Source: Devosia sp. SD17-2
GTDB lineage: Bacteria; Pseudomonadota; Alphaproteobacteria; Rhizobiales; Devosiaceae
Reading direction: 5' to 3'
Assembly (NCBI RefSeq): GCF_029201565.1
Contig: NZ_CP104002.1
Coordinates: 3,241,001 to 3,305,000 of the forward strand
DNA length: 64,000 nucleotides
Part shown: in pieces, positions 24,904 to 32,836 of the stretch
Position numbering within the stretch: position 1 is the first letter of the stretch
Layout: every line of letters starts with the position of its first letter
Notes under the pieces: model-generated
The model's database searches: none
What the model saw: the letters and a program-made list of their open reading frames with translations, nothing else
What the model was told of the DNA's origin: nothing
Made by a program: the position numbers and the translations under genes

Positions 24904-26075
24904 TAGATGGCCGCGCCGGCATCCCGCAGCAGTTTAACGAGATCAGGCTGCACCTGCCCGGTAATCCTGTAGCGGTGAAAGTTCTCGAATTCGCGGATGG
25001 CGCGGGCCGTTTCCGGGCCGGGATTGCCATCGACGGCGCCGCGGAAGAAGCCGAGGCTGGCGAGCCCGCTCTGAATCTGGGAGACGAGCGCAGCGTCATT
25101 GGCCGGCGGACCGGGATTCGCGACCACAGCAACCGGCGGCGCCACAGGCGCAATCGAGGCGACCTGTACGGGCGCCGGCATGGTCTGGGTCGGCAGGGGC
25201 GCTGTCGGGATCGGCGGATTGGCCATGGTCTGCGGGTTCGAGCGCGAACCGTCGACAGCTGCAACGATCGAATCGAGCGTCTGGGCGGCGGTCGTGGCCA
25301 CCTGGTCGAACACCTGTTCGCCCGGAGAAAGCGTCGGCAGGCGCGCAATCACCTGGTCGGGTTGCGGCTGGGCGACCGGCGCGGGCTGCACCACGGCCAC
25401 CGGCTGCACTACTGGTGCCGGCTGAACGACCGGCGCCGGCTGCGCGACGGGCTGCACCACCGGCGCAGGCTGCGGCGGCGCTACGGGCGCCATGGCACGG
25501 CCAGCACTATCGGCGTTGAGAATGGCTGAAACGACGCCAGCGGACAAGGCGCCGAGCGGGGCCATGCCATTGCGCTCCTCGAACGCCCGGATGGCGCGCG
25601 CGGTCATCGGGCCATAATAGCCATCGACCTTGCCGTCGAAGAGACGGAGTTCGGCCAGCTTCTTCTGCACGGCAAAAACCTGGGTGTTGCCCACCGGCTG
25701 GTCGGGGACGACCTGGGGAACATTGGCGATCGACCCGGTCGTCTCGTTCGCCTGCGTCATCGGCGGCAGGACGGTCGCAGCATCCCCCGCCTGCTGGCGC
25801 AGTTCGGCCGGCGCCGGCACGGGCGCGTCGACGGAGACGCTCGCGGGCACCGCGCGAATGGGACCGAAGAAGGGCGACGGATGGTCGGCCGTCTGGAAAT
25901 AAAGCGCATTGCTGCCGGCCAGCGCCGTCAGCGTCACCATGGCGAGCAGACCCGTCGAGGCCAGCGGCGCCTTCATGTAGCGAGCCAGTGTCCACTGGCC
26001 TGCACGGCCAAGTTGAGACAGGAAGACGTTGCCGATCTGAAGGGGCAACTGAGTCAGGATGGATGCCGTCGTCAT
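24903..26075 (-). CDS. Membrane-anchored peptidoglycan-binding protein with proline-rich linker
   Basis: The product (about 390 residues) has a transmembrane helix near residue 45 (ASTGLLAMVTLTALAGSNAL) and two PG_binding_1 domains. One is about mid-chain (VFAVQKKLAELRLFDGKVDG), the other at the C-terminus (IQSGLASLGFFRGAVDGNPG). They are joined by Pro/Val/Gln-rich repeats (PAPVVQP several times). ATG 26075 is chosen because it overlaps the kinase stop as ATGA. It probably binds the cell wall from the periplasmic face and may feed a wall-derived signal to the coupled kinase; that link is inferred only from gene order. Confidence 0.83.
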   Translation of the reverse strand: MTTASILTQLPLQIGNVFLSQLGRAGQWTLARYMKAPLASTGLLAMVTLTALAGSNALYFQTADHPSPFFGPIRAVPASVSVDAPVPAPAELRQQAGDAATVLPPMTQANETTGSIANVPQVVPDQPVGNTQVFAVQKKLAELRLFDGKVDGYYGPMTARAIRAFEERNGMAPLGALSAGVVSAILNADSAGRAMAPVAPPQPAPVVQPVAQPAPVVQPAPVVQPVAVVQPAPVAQPQPDQVIARLPTLSPGEQVFDQVATTAAQTLDSIVAAVDGSRSNPQTMANPPIPTAPLPTQTMPAPVQVASIAPVAPPVAVVANPGPPANDAALVSQIQSGLASLGFFRGAVDGNPGPETARAIREFENFHRYRITGQVQPDLVKLLRDAGAAI

Positions 26076-27886
26076 TGCGCTTTTCTTTTTTCGTTTTGCC
26101 ATGAAGTCTTGGGGGCTGCAGGCTCGCGATGGAGGGGTAATACGGTCGCAGTTTCCGCCATCTTGGTTGCCGGACCGTTTATGGGCAGCAAGACGGTCAT
26201 GGTTGTCCCCATGCCAATCTCGGACATGGCCCGCAGGGCGCCGCCATGCAGCTCGACGAGACCCTTGACGATGGAGAGGCCGAGGCCGGTCCCTTCATAC
26301 TGGCGCGAGAGGCCGTCCTGCACCTGGAAGAAGGGCTCGCCGATTCTCTCGAGGGCCATTGGCGCCATGCCGATGCCATTGTCGCGCACGGAGAAACTGA
26401 TCGACTGGCCCTGACGCTTGATCACCAGGGTCACCGCGCCACCGGGATGGCTGAACTTGACCGCATTGGACAAGAGGTTGAGCAGGATCTGCCGGCAGGC
26501 GCGTTCGTCGGCCATGATCTCGGGCAGTTTCGGCTCGATCTCGGTGGAGAGCGAAACAGTCTTGTTACGCGCCGTGGTCTCGATCATCGAGAGGCACGCC
26601 GGCACGATCTCATCGGGCTGGAAGCGGCTGGGGTCGATCTCGAACTTGCCCGCCTCGATCCGCGACATGTCGAGCAACATGCCGACCACGTCGAGCAGGT
26701 GCTTGCCGCTCTGATGGATCAGGCCGGCGTATTCCTTATGCGTCGCCGACAATTCGCCGCCGATGCCCGACGACATCATTTCGGAGAAGCCGACCACGGC
26801 ATTGAGCGGGGTGCGCAGTTCGTGCCCGATGGTGGCGAGGAAGCGCGACTTGGCCTGCGAAGCTTCCTCGGCCGCGCGATGGGCCTCGGTCTTGTTGGCG
26901 TCGGCGTCCTTGCGCTCGGTGATGTCGCGCAGCATGACGATCACTTCGTGGCGGGCTTCATCGGCGTCCTCGACAACCGGGGAAAAGCGCACCTCGACCC
27001 AGATGAACATCGGGATGTTTCTGGAGCTGGTCTCGTCATCGCGCCGCATACGCACTTCCACGGTGCGGTTTTTTCCGGACATGTTCGCATCGGCAAAGGC
27101 GGTCATGTAGAGCGGGCGATCCAGCACATGCACGCGCTCGGCAAGGGCCGTCCCCTGCACCTGATAGCGCGGGCACCCCAGGAGCGTTTCGGCCGACCGC
27201 GAGGCGAACAGCAGCTCACCCTCGCTCGAATAACGCAGAACCGCGTCCTGGACATGTTCGAACAGGTGGCGATAGGCGCTGACCTGGGCCTTGTCCTGCA
27301 CGACGAAGGCCGCATTGATGTGGTGAGTGGTGTGGATGATGACGGCGACCGCAACGGCAAAGGCGATGGCGCCCGTAGCCATGGCCGGCTGCGCCAGGGC
27401 GGACGTCTCCGCCAGGCCGAACAGCGCAGTGATTCCACTCAGCAAAATGATCGAAGCTGTCGCCAGCCAGCTCAGCTGACGGATGGTCTTGCCGGCCAGC
27501 AGTGCTGCAAGCACCGGCCCCATCAGCGTCAGGGCCAGTCCCGAATCGCCAAGGCGCGGGTCGAGAAGCGTCAGAATGAGACCAGCACCCATAAGCGTCG
27601 TCACCTGGGCCAGGGCAGCCTCGTCAAAGCGCTGGCGCTGGTGCAGCGACAGGCTGACCATGCCGCCGACAAGGCCGGCCGAAGCGATGACGAAGGGCAG
27701 CGCAGCCTGGGCAACCAGCAGCCAGATCGCCACGGGCATGGCGAGAGCCGAGGCTGCGATCAGAACGACTGCGTTTACGGCGATGGTCTTCCGGCGCTGC
27801 GTTTCAGGGCGAGCACTTCCGGCCTTCGCCGGTGCGCTTCCCCTACGGGCGCGAAATTGGACCATGCTAGCCATCAAAAAACTCAT
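26072..27886 (-). CDS. PAS-domain sensor histidine kinase, DivJ/PleC-like
   Basis: The 604-residue protein has an N-terminal block of about six transmembrane helices (residues 30-195), a PAS domain (from about 205; FEHVQDAVLRYSSEGELLFAS), a DHp H-box of the DivJ/PleC/PdhS type (FLATIGHELRTPLNAVVGFS) and an HATPase domain (N box LLNLLSNAVKFSH, G boxes VRDNGIGM and EGTGLGLSIVKG). Kinases of this class act on DivK in Hyphomicrobiales, but the DivJ assignment rests on domain type and neighbours (MucR, SufE), not on alignment. ATG 27886 starts just before the membrane block. No response regulator is adjacent. Confidence 0.82.
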   Translation of the reverse strand: MSFLMASMVQFRARRGSAPAKAGSARPETQRRKTIAVNAVVLIAASALAMPVAIWLLVAQAALPFVIASAGLVGGMVSLSLHQRQRFDEAALAQVTTLMGAGLILTLLDPRLGDSGLALTLMGPVLAALLAGKTIRQLSWLATASIILLSGITALFGLAETSALAQPAMATGAIAFAVAVAVIIHTTHHINAAFVVQDKAQVSAYRHLFEHVQDAVLRYSSEGELLFASRSAETLLGCPRYQVQGTALAERVHVLDRPLYMTAFADANMSGKNRTVEVRMRRDDETSSRNIPMFIWVEVRFSPVVEDADEARHEVIVMLRDITERKDADANKTEAHRAAEEASQAKSRFLATIGHELRTPLNAVVGFSEMMSSGIGGELSATHKEYAGLIHQSGKHLLDVVGMLLDMSRIEAGKFEIDPSRFQPDEIVPACLSMIETTARNKTVSLSTEIEPKLPEIMADERACRQILLNLLSNAVKFSHPGGAVTLVIKRQGQSISFSVRDNGIGMAPMALERIGEPFFQVQDGLSRQYEGTGLGLSIVKGLVELHGGALRAMSEIGMGTTMTVLLPINGPATKMAETATVLPLHREPAAPKTSWQNEKRKAQ

Positions 27887-28188
27887 ACTCGAGACGCCAC
27901 TCTTCCGGCCTGGTCGCCGGATATCGCGGTCCCTTGCGGGCCCGCTTGCCTGATTGGTGCAGGTCTTGCCTGAAGCGCACAATCGCGCACCAACAGCTAA
28001 GACGGATTTAAGTCTGCGAGCCGCGTCCCGCTTTCGACAGATAGCGTAAACAAGGGGTTGCGCCCCTCCAAAACTGCGACAGCATTTGCTTCAAATTTTA
28101 ACAGTCGGGCGCAGCGACGCTTAACGGGGGCCGATTAGGGTGAAGCCAACAAGAGCGGGAATCGGCCCGTTTGAACCCCATATTCGAC

Positions 28189-28485
28189 ATGATGTTCCTT
28201 CTTCGCTCCGCATTCTGGCTCTCTGTCGGGTTCGTGGTCATCCGGCCCGATGTCGACGTTGCACAGACCGCTACCGCGCTCTCCAGCGAGGCAGTGACGC
28301 GGGGCGGCCAGTTTGTCGCCACCCAGGTCGAGGCCATCGAATGCGATAATCTCACCTGTCTGGGCGGCAAGGCGGTCGTTTCGGCCGCACTCCAGCCCGT
28401 GTCGCGTCCCAATCCTCCCATGCACATTCTGCCGGGACCCGAATCGATCCCCCTGCCCCGACCGCGGCCGGATCACTCGGGCTAA
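28189..28485 (+). CDS. DUF5330 domain protein
   Basis: This 98-residue protein begins MMFLLRSAFWLSVGFVVI, a signal anchor typical of DUF5330, and contains two cysteines close together (ECDNLTCLGG), then a proline-rich tail. It lies directly upstream of sufE, a neighbourhood I recall in other Hyphomicrobiales. Function is unknown. TTG 28171 is an alternative in-frame start; no clear ribosome-binding site decides between them. Confidence 0.7.
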   Translation: MMFLLRSAFWLSVGFVVIRPDVDVAQTATALSSEAVTRGGQFVATQVEAIECDNLTCLGGKAVVSAALQPVSRPNPPMHILPGPESIPLPRPRPDHSG

Positions 28486-28628
28486 CGCGCGGACGCCTTC
28501 CCTCCAGGCGCCCGCCTCTGCAAGGCCACTGCCGCGGGCACAGCGCTCGTGCTTGCGGCTTTTCTTTTCCCGAACTGATGGCCGATCCGGCGCTGGAAAC
28601 TGCCGCGCCCTTGGCTTAGATAAAGCCC

Positions 28629-29057
28629 ATGACACATCCCCAGGCTTTCCAGGACATTGCCGACAACCTTTCCTTCCTCGACGATTGGGAAGACCGGTAC
28701 CGCTACATCATCGAACTGGGCCAGAGCCTCGCCAAGCTCGACGAGACCGAGCGCACCGACGCCAACAAGGTCAATGGCTGCGTCTCGCAGGTCTGGCTGG
28801 TCGCAGAGCCGGTCCCGGCTGCCGACACGCCGTCACTGCGCTTTCGCGGCGAGAGCGATGCAATGATCGTTCAAGGCCTCGTTGCGGTCCTGCTGTCGCT
28901 TTATTCTGATCGACCGGCCAGCGAGATCGCTGAAACCGACGCGATTGCCCTTTTCGACGAGATCGGGCTACGCGAACATCTCACGACACAGCGGTCAAAT
29001 GGTCTGGTTGCCATGGTCAACCGCATTCGCGGCCAGGCGCGCGCGCTGGTCAACTGA
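28629..29057 (+). CDS. sufE: SufE family sulfur acceptor protein
   Basis: The 142-residue protein matches SufE/YgdK. Residues 1-45 contain the helix LDDWEDRYRYIIELGQSLA. The active-site Cys lies in NKVNGCVSQVWLVAE near residue 51, and the C-terminal part has LREHLTTQRSNGLVAMVNRI. It accepts persulfide from SufS and passes it to the SufBCD scaffold for Fe-S cluster assembly. No suf operon is adjacent, as is common for the extra SufE of alphaproteobacteria. Its last 63 bases overlap the convergent acyltransferase gene. Confidence 0.9.
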   Translation: MTHPQAFQDIADNLSFLDDWEDRYRYIIELGQSLAKLDETERTDANKVNGCVSQVWLVAEPVPAADTPSLRFRGESDAMIVQGLVAVLLSLYSDRPASEIAETDAIALFDEIGLREHLTTQRSNGLVAMVNRIRGQARALVN

Positions 29058-30080
29058 CCGGCGGCGAAACCAGTCGAGAAGCGGCTTCTCGAGGAACCGA
29101 TAAAGTACAAGGCCGATCCCGACACCGCCAAGGATAGAGAGGCCGGTGATCGCAAGGCCCGATCCTGGCCCATCGGCTCCGAAAAGACGCAGCCAGACGC
29201 CGGCCACCAGTGCCACGGCAAAGATATGGGCCAGATAGATGGAGTAGGAGGCGTCGCCGATCCGCTCCATCAGCGCAAAGCGCGGCACCTTCCCATCGTA
29301 GCGCACAAAGAGCGCCACAGCGCCGATGGCGAACGCGAGGAAACCGGCAAAGGCCGCGATTTCCTCCACCGCTTCCCCGCCCCATGAGAAGCCTTCGACA
29401 ATCCCCACAAGCGCCAGCGCGCCGACGAGACCGGTCATGGCGCTGGAGATCCGCACCAACCTTCCTTCGATATAGGCCAGTCCAAGCCAGGCCCCGGCGA
29501 TAAAGGCCAGCGGCATGTAATTTGTATAAAACTGGGCAATCGCGCCTTCGGGAGCCCAGACCTGCCCGACGATGGCAAGGCCAAGATAGGCAATGGTGAG
29601 GGCCATCACCCGACGTCGCACCGTCACCATCGCGAGCAGGGCGAAACTGACATAGAAGAACATCTCGTAGTTGAGCGTCCAGCCGAGCTTGTAGAGGGGG
29701 TGGATGCCGTGGCTGGCCGGATTGTAAAACGGCACAAAGGCCAGCGACAGCAGCAATTGCTGGCCGTCAAACACCGTCGTCTTGAACAGTTGCGGCGCAA
29801 TCAACGCCAGCGCGGCGGCGACGAGCGTAAACACCCAATAGAGCGGCACCACGCGCTGCACCCGCCGACGCAGGAATTTCAAACCATCGAAGCGCCCACC
29901 GGCTGTCACCGTGACCATGATGAAACCGGAGATGACGAAGAAAAGGATCACGCCAAGCCAGCCGAGACGACCGTAGACCAGCGGCTGGCTTAGCAGCGGA
30001 TAAAGCAGCACATGAGAGGCCAGTACCAACAGGGCGGCCAGGCCACGCAGATATTGTATGGTGACGATTCTGGAGGTCAT
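28995..30080 (-). CDS. Acyltransferase 3 family membrane protein
   Basis: The 361-residue protein has about ten transmembrane helices and the family signatures: IQYLRGLAALLVLASHVLLY with the essential Arg and His, GVILFFVISGFIM, RRVQRVVPLYWVFT, and ISYSIYLAH-like DASYSIYLAHI near the end. It O-acylates surface or secreted glycans; which one cannot be told. ATG 30080 is chosen because the conserved LRGLA block then lies at residue 11. The 3' end overlaps sufE on the other strand by 63 bp. Confidence 0.88.
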   Translation of the reverse strand: MTSRIVTIQYLRGLAALLVLASHVLLYPLLSQPLVYGRLGWLGVILFFVISGFIMVTVTAGGRFDGLKFLRRRVQRVVPLYWVFTLVAAALALIAPQLFKTTVFDGQQLLLSLAFVPFYNPASHGIHPLYKLGWTLNYEMFFYVSFALLAMVTVRRRVMALTIAYLGLAIVGQVWAPEGAIAQFYTNYMPLAFIAGAWLGLAYIEGRLVRISSAMTGLVGALALVGIVEGFSWGGEAVEEIAAFAGFLAFAIGAVALFVRYDGKVPRFALMERIGDASYSIYLAHIFAVALVAGVWLRLFGADGPGSGLAITGLSILGGVGIGLVLYRFLEKPLLDWFRRRSVDQRARLAANAVDHGNQTI

Positions 30081-30153
30081 ACGGCGCCGCGCCTCTGGAC
30101 ATGTTCTCCTAGCACGTTGCGCGCCGGACGACAGAGGCGCGCCGACAACATCG

Positions 30154-30645
30154 TTAAGTTTCATCCTCGAACATCTTTGGTCGTTGCTCCAGCCAGCCCC
30201 GCTGCGGCCCTGTACCGCCGCCGCGCCCCGCGGCCTCCAGACCATAGTGCGCCGCCAACTGTTCGAGGGCGACCCGGAGCACCAGTTTGGCGCTGCGCCG
30301 AGGCCAGTTGCGGGCCGCTTCAATCTCCTGGAGGCCAAGATCATGGCCGCAGACGTCAAACAGCACACCCCAGCAATCGCGCGGCATGGCGTCTGCCAGG
30401 GCGGCAAGCCGCTTTCGGGCATCGGCGGCGCTATCGGTTATCTCTGCCGGCCCGGCGGACCCACGCTGCCCGCCAATTCGCGCGGGATCATAGGATATGG
30501 TCACGCGCTGGGTAAGCCGAGCCCGCTCGAAGCAATGCATCAGGCGGCTCGCCGCCTGCCCGTGCTGCGGCCCGAGAAAGGGCGGCTCGCTGCCCACTGC
30601 ACCGAGCAGGCGCTCGACCGCTTTTGGCAGTGCGGGGCTATTCAT
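30154..30645 (-). CDS. DUF6456 domain protein
   Basis: The 163-residue product has the DUF6456 region (ISYDPARIGGQRGSAGP... followed by DAMPRDCWGVLFDVCGHDLG and the C-terminal AKLVLRVALEQLAAHYGL). The family occurs in Alphaproteobacteria, often beside or fused to HTH domains, and is of unknown function. ATG 30645 lies eight bases inside the upstream DnaA-like gene, so the two are translationally coupled and probably work together. Confidence 0.75.
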   Translation of the reverse strand: MNSPALPKAVERLLGAVGSEPPFLGPQHGQAASRLMHCFERARLTQRVTISYDPARIGGQRGSAGPAEITDSAADARKRLAALADAMPRDCWGVLFDVCGHDLGLQEIEAARNWPRRSAKLVLRVALEQLAAHYGLEAAGRGGGTGPQRGWLEQRPKMFEDET

Positions 30646-30997
30646 GGCTCGCCCCCGCCAAAAGCACACTTTCGAACCGGTCCATTTCGGCATCGAACTG
30701 CGGATCGTCGCGCAAATCCTCGATCAGCCCGCAAGCATATGAGACTGTAGTCCTATCGCGCCCGAAGGCCTCGCCGATGTCAGCCAAGCTCACACCGAAC
30801 ACCACATGGGAGAGATACATGGCGATCTGCCGGGCCCGCGCGGTCTGGGCGCGGCAGCGGGAATAATGGACAATTAGCCGGATAGGGATATGTTTTTCCC
30901 GCGCCACCAGGGCGATTGCGGCGGACACTTCCGCTTGTCCCCGGCGTCCGCCAGTCTGCAAGATCAGCGTGTTGGCATTGTTCTGTTCGATTCGCAC
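30638..30997 (-). CDS. DnaA C-terminal-domain-like HTH protein
   Basis: The 119-residue protein matches domain IV of DnaA: ARQIAMYLSHVVFGVSLADI, then the DnaA-box recognition helix FGRDRTTVSYACGLIEDL. It lacks the AAA+ and oligomerisation domains, so it cannot initiate replication itself, but it could compete for DnaA boxes or act as a transcription factor. GTG 30997 is chosen because AGGAGG stands six bases upstream; an ATG at 31027 is in frame but lacks such a site. It is coupled to DUF6456 and lies just downstream of mucR. Confidence 0.8.
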   Translation of the reverse strand: MRIEQNNANTLILQTGGRRGQAEVSAAIALVAREKHIPIRLIVHYSRCRAQTARARQIAMYLSHVVFGVSLADIGEAFGRDRTTVSYACGLIEDLRDDPQFDAEMDRFESVLLAGASHE

Positions 30998-31099
30998 GGC
31001 ATGCCTCCTCACGATATAGGATAACATTCCTATATCTACAGCATGGCCATGGCATGGCGGGGATAAGTCGAACAGATTCGATCTGCATCAAGGGGCCGA

Positions 31100-31136
31100 A
31101 ACAAAAATAGCCGCCCAGGGAGGGGGGCGGCTATTG
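31100..31136 (-). terminator. Rho-independent terminator after mucR
   Basis: On the minus strand AATAGCCGCCC pairs with GGGCGGCTATT across a short loop and is followed by a T run (TTTTTGTTTC). It separates mucR from the DnaA-like gene. Confidence 0.8.
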
Positions 31137-31162
31137 AATTCCATAGGAACCGTTTCGGCGGC

Positions 31163-31585
31163 TTAGCCGGCCTTGCGGCCCAGGCCATTATCCTTGGCAA
31201 GCTTGGAGCGAGTGGCCGAGTAGCTCGGAGCAACCATTGGATAGTCGGCAGGCAGGCCCCACTTCTCGCGATATTCTTCGGGAGACAGGTTGTAGTGAGT
31301 GCGCAGGTGACGCTTGAGGGATTTGAACTTCTTGCCGTCTTCGAGGCAGATGATGTAGTCGGGCGCCACCGACTTGCGCACCGGCACCGCAGGCTTGAGT
31401 TCTTCCACCGGAACGGGGACTTCGTTACTGCGCAGGGCACGAAGAGCGCCATGTACATCGGTAATCAGACGCGGCAGATCGGTGGGGCTCACCGCGTTAT
31501 GGCTTACATAGGCGGAGACGATGTCGGCACTGAGTTCGACGAGGTCAAATTCCCCGGTCTCTGCCGGAGCGGTGTTGTCATTCAT
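31163..31585 (-). CDS. mucR: MucR/Ros family transcriptional regulator
   Basis: The 140-residue zinc-finger regulator has the prokaryotic C2H2 finger in the C-terminal half ([21 protein letters not shown]; first zinc ligands are replaced as in many MucR homologues) followed by [21 protein letters not shown]. MucR binds AT-rich DNA, silences exopolysaccharide, motility and cell-cycle genes and represses its own gene. The 125-bp upstream gap is relatively AT-rich, fitting autoregulation. ATG 31585 gives the family's usual N-terminus. Confidence 0.93.
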   Translation of the reverse strand: MNDNTAPAETGEFDLVELSADIVSAYVSHNAVSPTDLPRLITDVHGALRALRSNEVPVPVEELKPAVPVRKSVAPDYIICLEDGKKFKSLKRHLRTHYNLSPEEYREKWGLPADYPMVAPSYSATRSKLAKDNGLGRKAG

Positions 31586-31710
31586 GATAGTCAACCTTCC
31601 AGGCTTTTTATTGGGCGACAACAAGGGCAGTTGGCGCCTTCTTTCTTTCCTAGGGCGGTTTATTGCAATGTGCAAGCCAACCCAACACAGCAACCACTTA
31701 ACACTTAGGA

Positions 31711-32067
31711 CTATTCATCTGACCAAATTCGGTCTCGTCCTAAGTCAAGGTCATTTTGAATCGTATTTTTGTAAAATTTATCGCCAGCAAGACAACTCGC
31801 CCTTGCAAGAAGATGCGCAGATATAGGTGTAGTCAAGACTAAAAATAACACACCAATGACTGCCCGCACCCAAATTGCAGCCTCCATGCTTACTACACCG
31901 ACCGCAAGTAAAACAAGGCCACCACCAACGACTCCGGCCTTGGAAGCGGCATGCAATCGCGTGAATAGGTCGGGAAGTCTCAAGACTCCCACTGCAGCGA
32001 GCAGTGAAAATGCCGCACCCGACAAAAGTAGTAGTCCGCCAATGTAACTAGCAAGTTCCTGGACCAC
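31711..32067 (-). CDS. mrpG: Mrp Na+/H+ antiporter subunit G
   Basis: The 118-residue subunit has three transmembrane helices with the typical segment [24 protein letters not shown]. It is the last gene of the Mrp operon, five bases after mrpF. The sequence is visibly richer in A and T than the neighbouring mrp genes, and its C-terminal tail ([20 protein letters not shown]) looks atypical. MrpG is required for assembly and activity of the seven-subunit complex in the inner membrane. Confidence 0.88.
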   Translation of the reverse strand: MVQELASYIGGLLLLSGAAFSLLAAVGVLRLPDLFTRLHAASKAGVVGGGLVLLAVGVVSMEAAIWVRAVIGVLFLVLTTPISAHLLARASCLAGDKFYKNTIQNDLDLGRDRIWSDE

Positions 32068-32072
32068 TTTGA

Positions 32073-32360
32073 CTAATCCCGTTGTTTTGCTTTTCGCAGC
32101 AGATATCGCGCAAAGGCGATCGTCGCCAAAAATCCCAGCAGAGCCACAGCGATGGCGATGTCGAGGTAAAGAGTGAGGCCGGTGCGTACAGCAATCGCAC
32201 CTATAAAGGCGAGTGCCAGCACCGTGAGCAGATCGAGCCCCAGTACACGATCGGCCAGGGTCGGGCCGATGATGATCCGCACGATCGAAACCAAAAGCGC
32301 TGCGCCCAAGAGCACGAGTGCAATCAGGCTGGCCCAGTCAAGAAACACCGCCCCGCTCAT
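32073..32360 (-). CDS. mrpF: Mrp Na+/H+ antiporter subunit F
   Basis: The 95-residue protein has three helices with the signature [24 protein letters not shown] 32360 overlaps the mrpE stop by four bases. It is a small structural subunit of the multi-subunit antiporter. Confidence 0.9.
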   Translation of the reverse strand: MSGAVFLDWASLIALVLLGAALLVSIVRIIIGPTLADRVLGLDLLTVLALAFIGAIAVRTGLTLYLDIAIAVALLGFLATIAFARYLLRKAKQRD

Positions 32361-32836
32361 TTGTAGATCTCCGCGATTCGCGCTTCGAAGCCATTGGCAA
32401 TCTCGGCGATCAGCGCCTCCGGGCTCGAAAGCGCCAGCGCGTGGACATAGAGGGTCGAGCGATCCTCCGACACATCCACACTGAGCGTGCCCGGGGTCAG
32501 CGTGATGAGATTGGCAAGCAGCGCAATCTCCGCGTCGGATTTGACCGTCAGCGGCACGGCGATGACAGCCGGGCGGATCGCGCCCTTGATGTCGGGCTGG
32601 ATCACCACCCAGGCCACACGAATGGCGCTGACCATGAGCTCGTAGACAAAGAGCAGGCAGAGCGAGGCGATCTGGCCCAACTTGCGCCATTCACCACCCT
32701 GGCGCAGCGAGCCGCGCAGCAGCCAGACGGCAAGCCCGCCCACAAGCCCGCCAAAGAGAAGGTTCAGCCCTGAAAAGCTGCCGGTGATACCGGCCCAGAC
32801 AAGAGCCAGGATGACGACAAGAAGGACCGCACTCAT
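32357..32836 (-). CDS. mrpE: Mrp Na+/H+ antiporter subunit E
   Basis: The 159-residue protein has two or three N-terminal transmembrane helices and a conserved soluble part ([26 protein letters not shown]). MrpE is needed for full activity of the complex. Its start overlaps mrpD by four bases and its stop overlaps mrpF, so translation is coupled along the operon. Confidence 0.9.
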   Translation of the reverse strand: MSAVLLVVILALVWAGITGSFSGLNLLFGGLVGGLAVWLLRGSLRQGGEWRKLGQIASLCLLFVYELMVSAIRVAWVVIQPDIKGAIRPAVIAVPLTVKSDAEIALLANLITLTPGTLSVDVSEDRSTLYVHALALSSPEALIAEIANGFEARIAEIYK

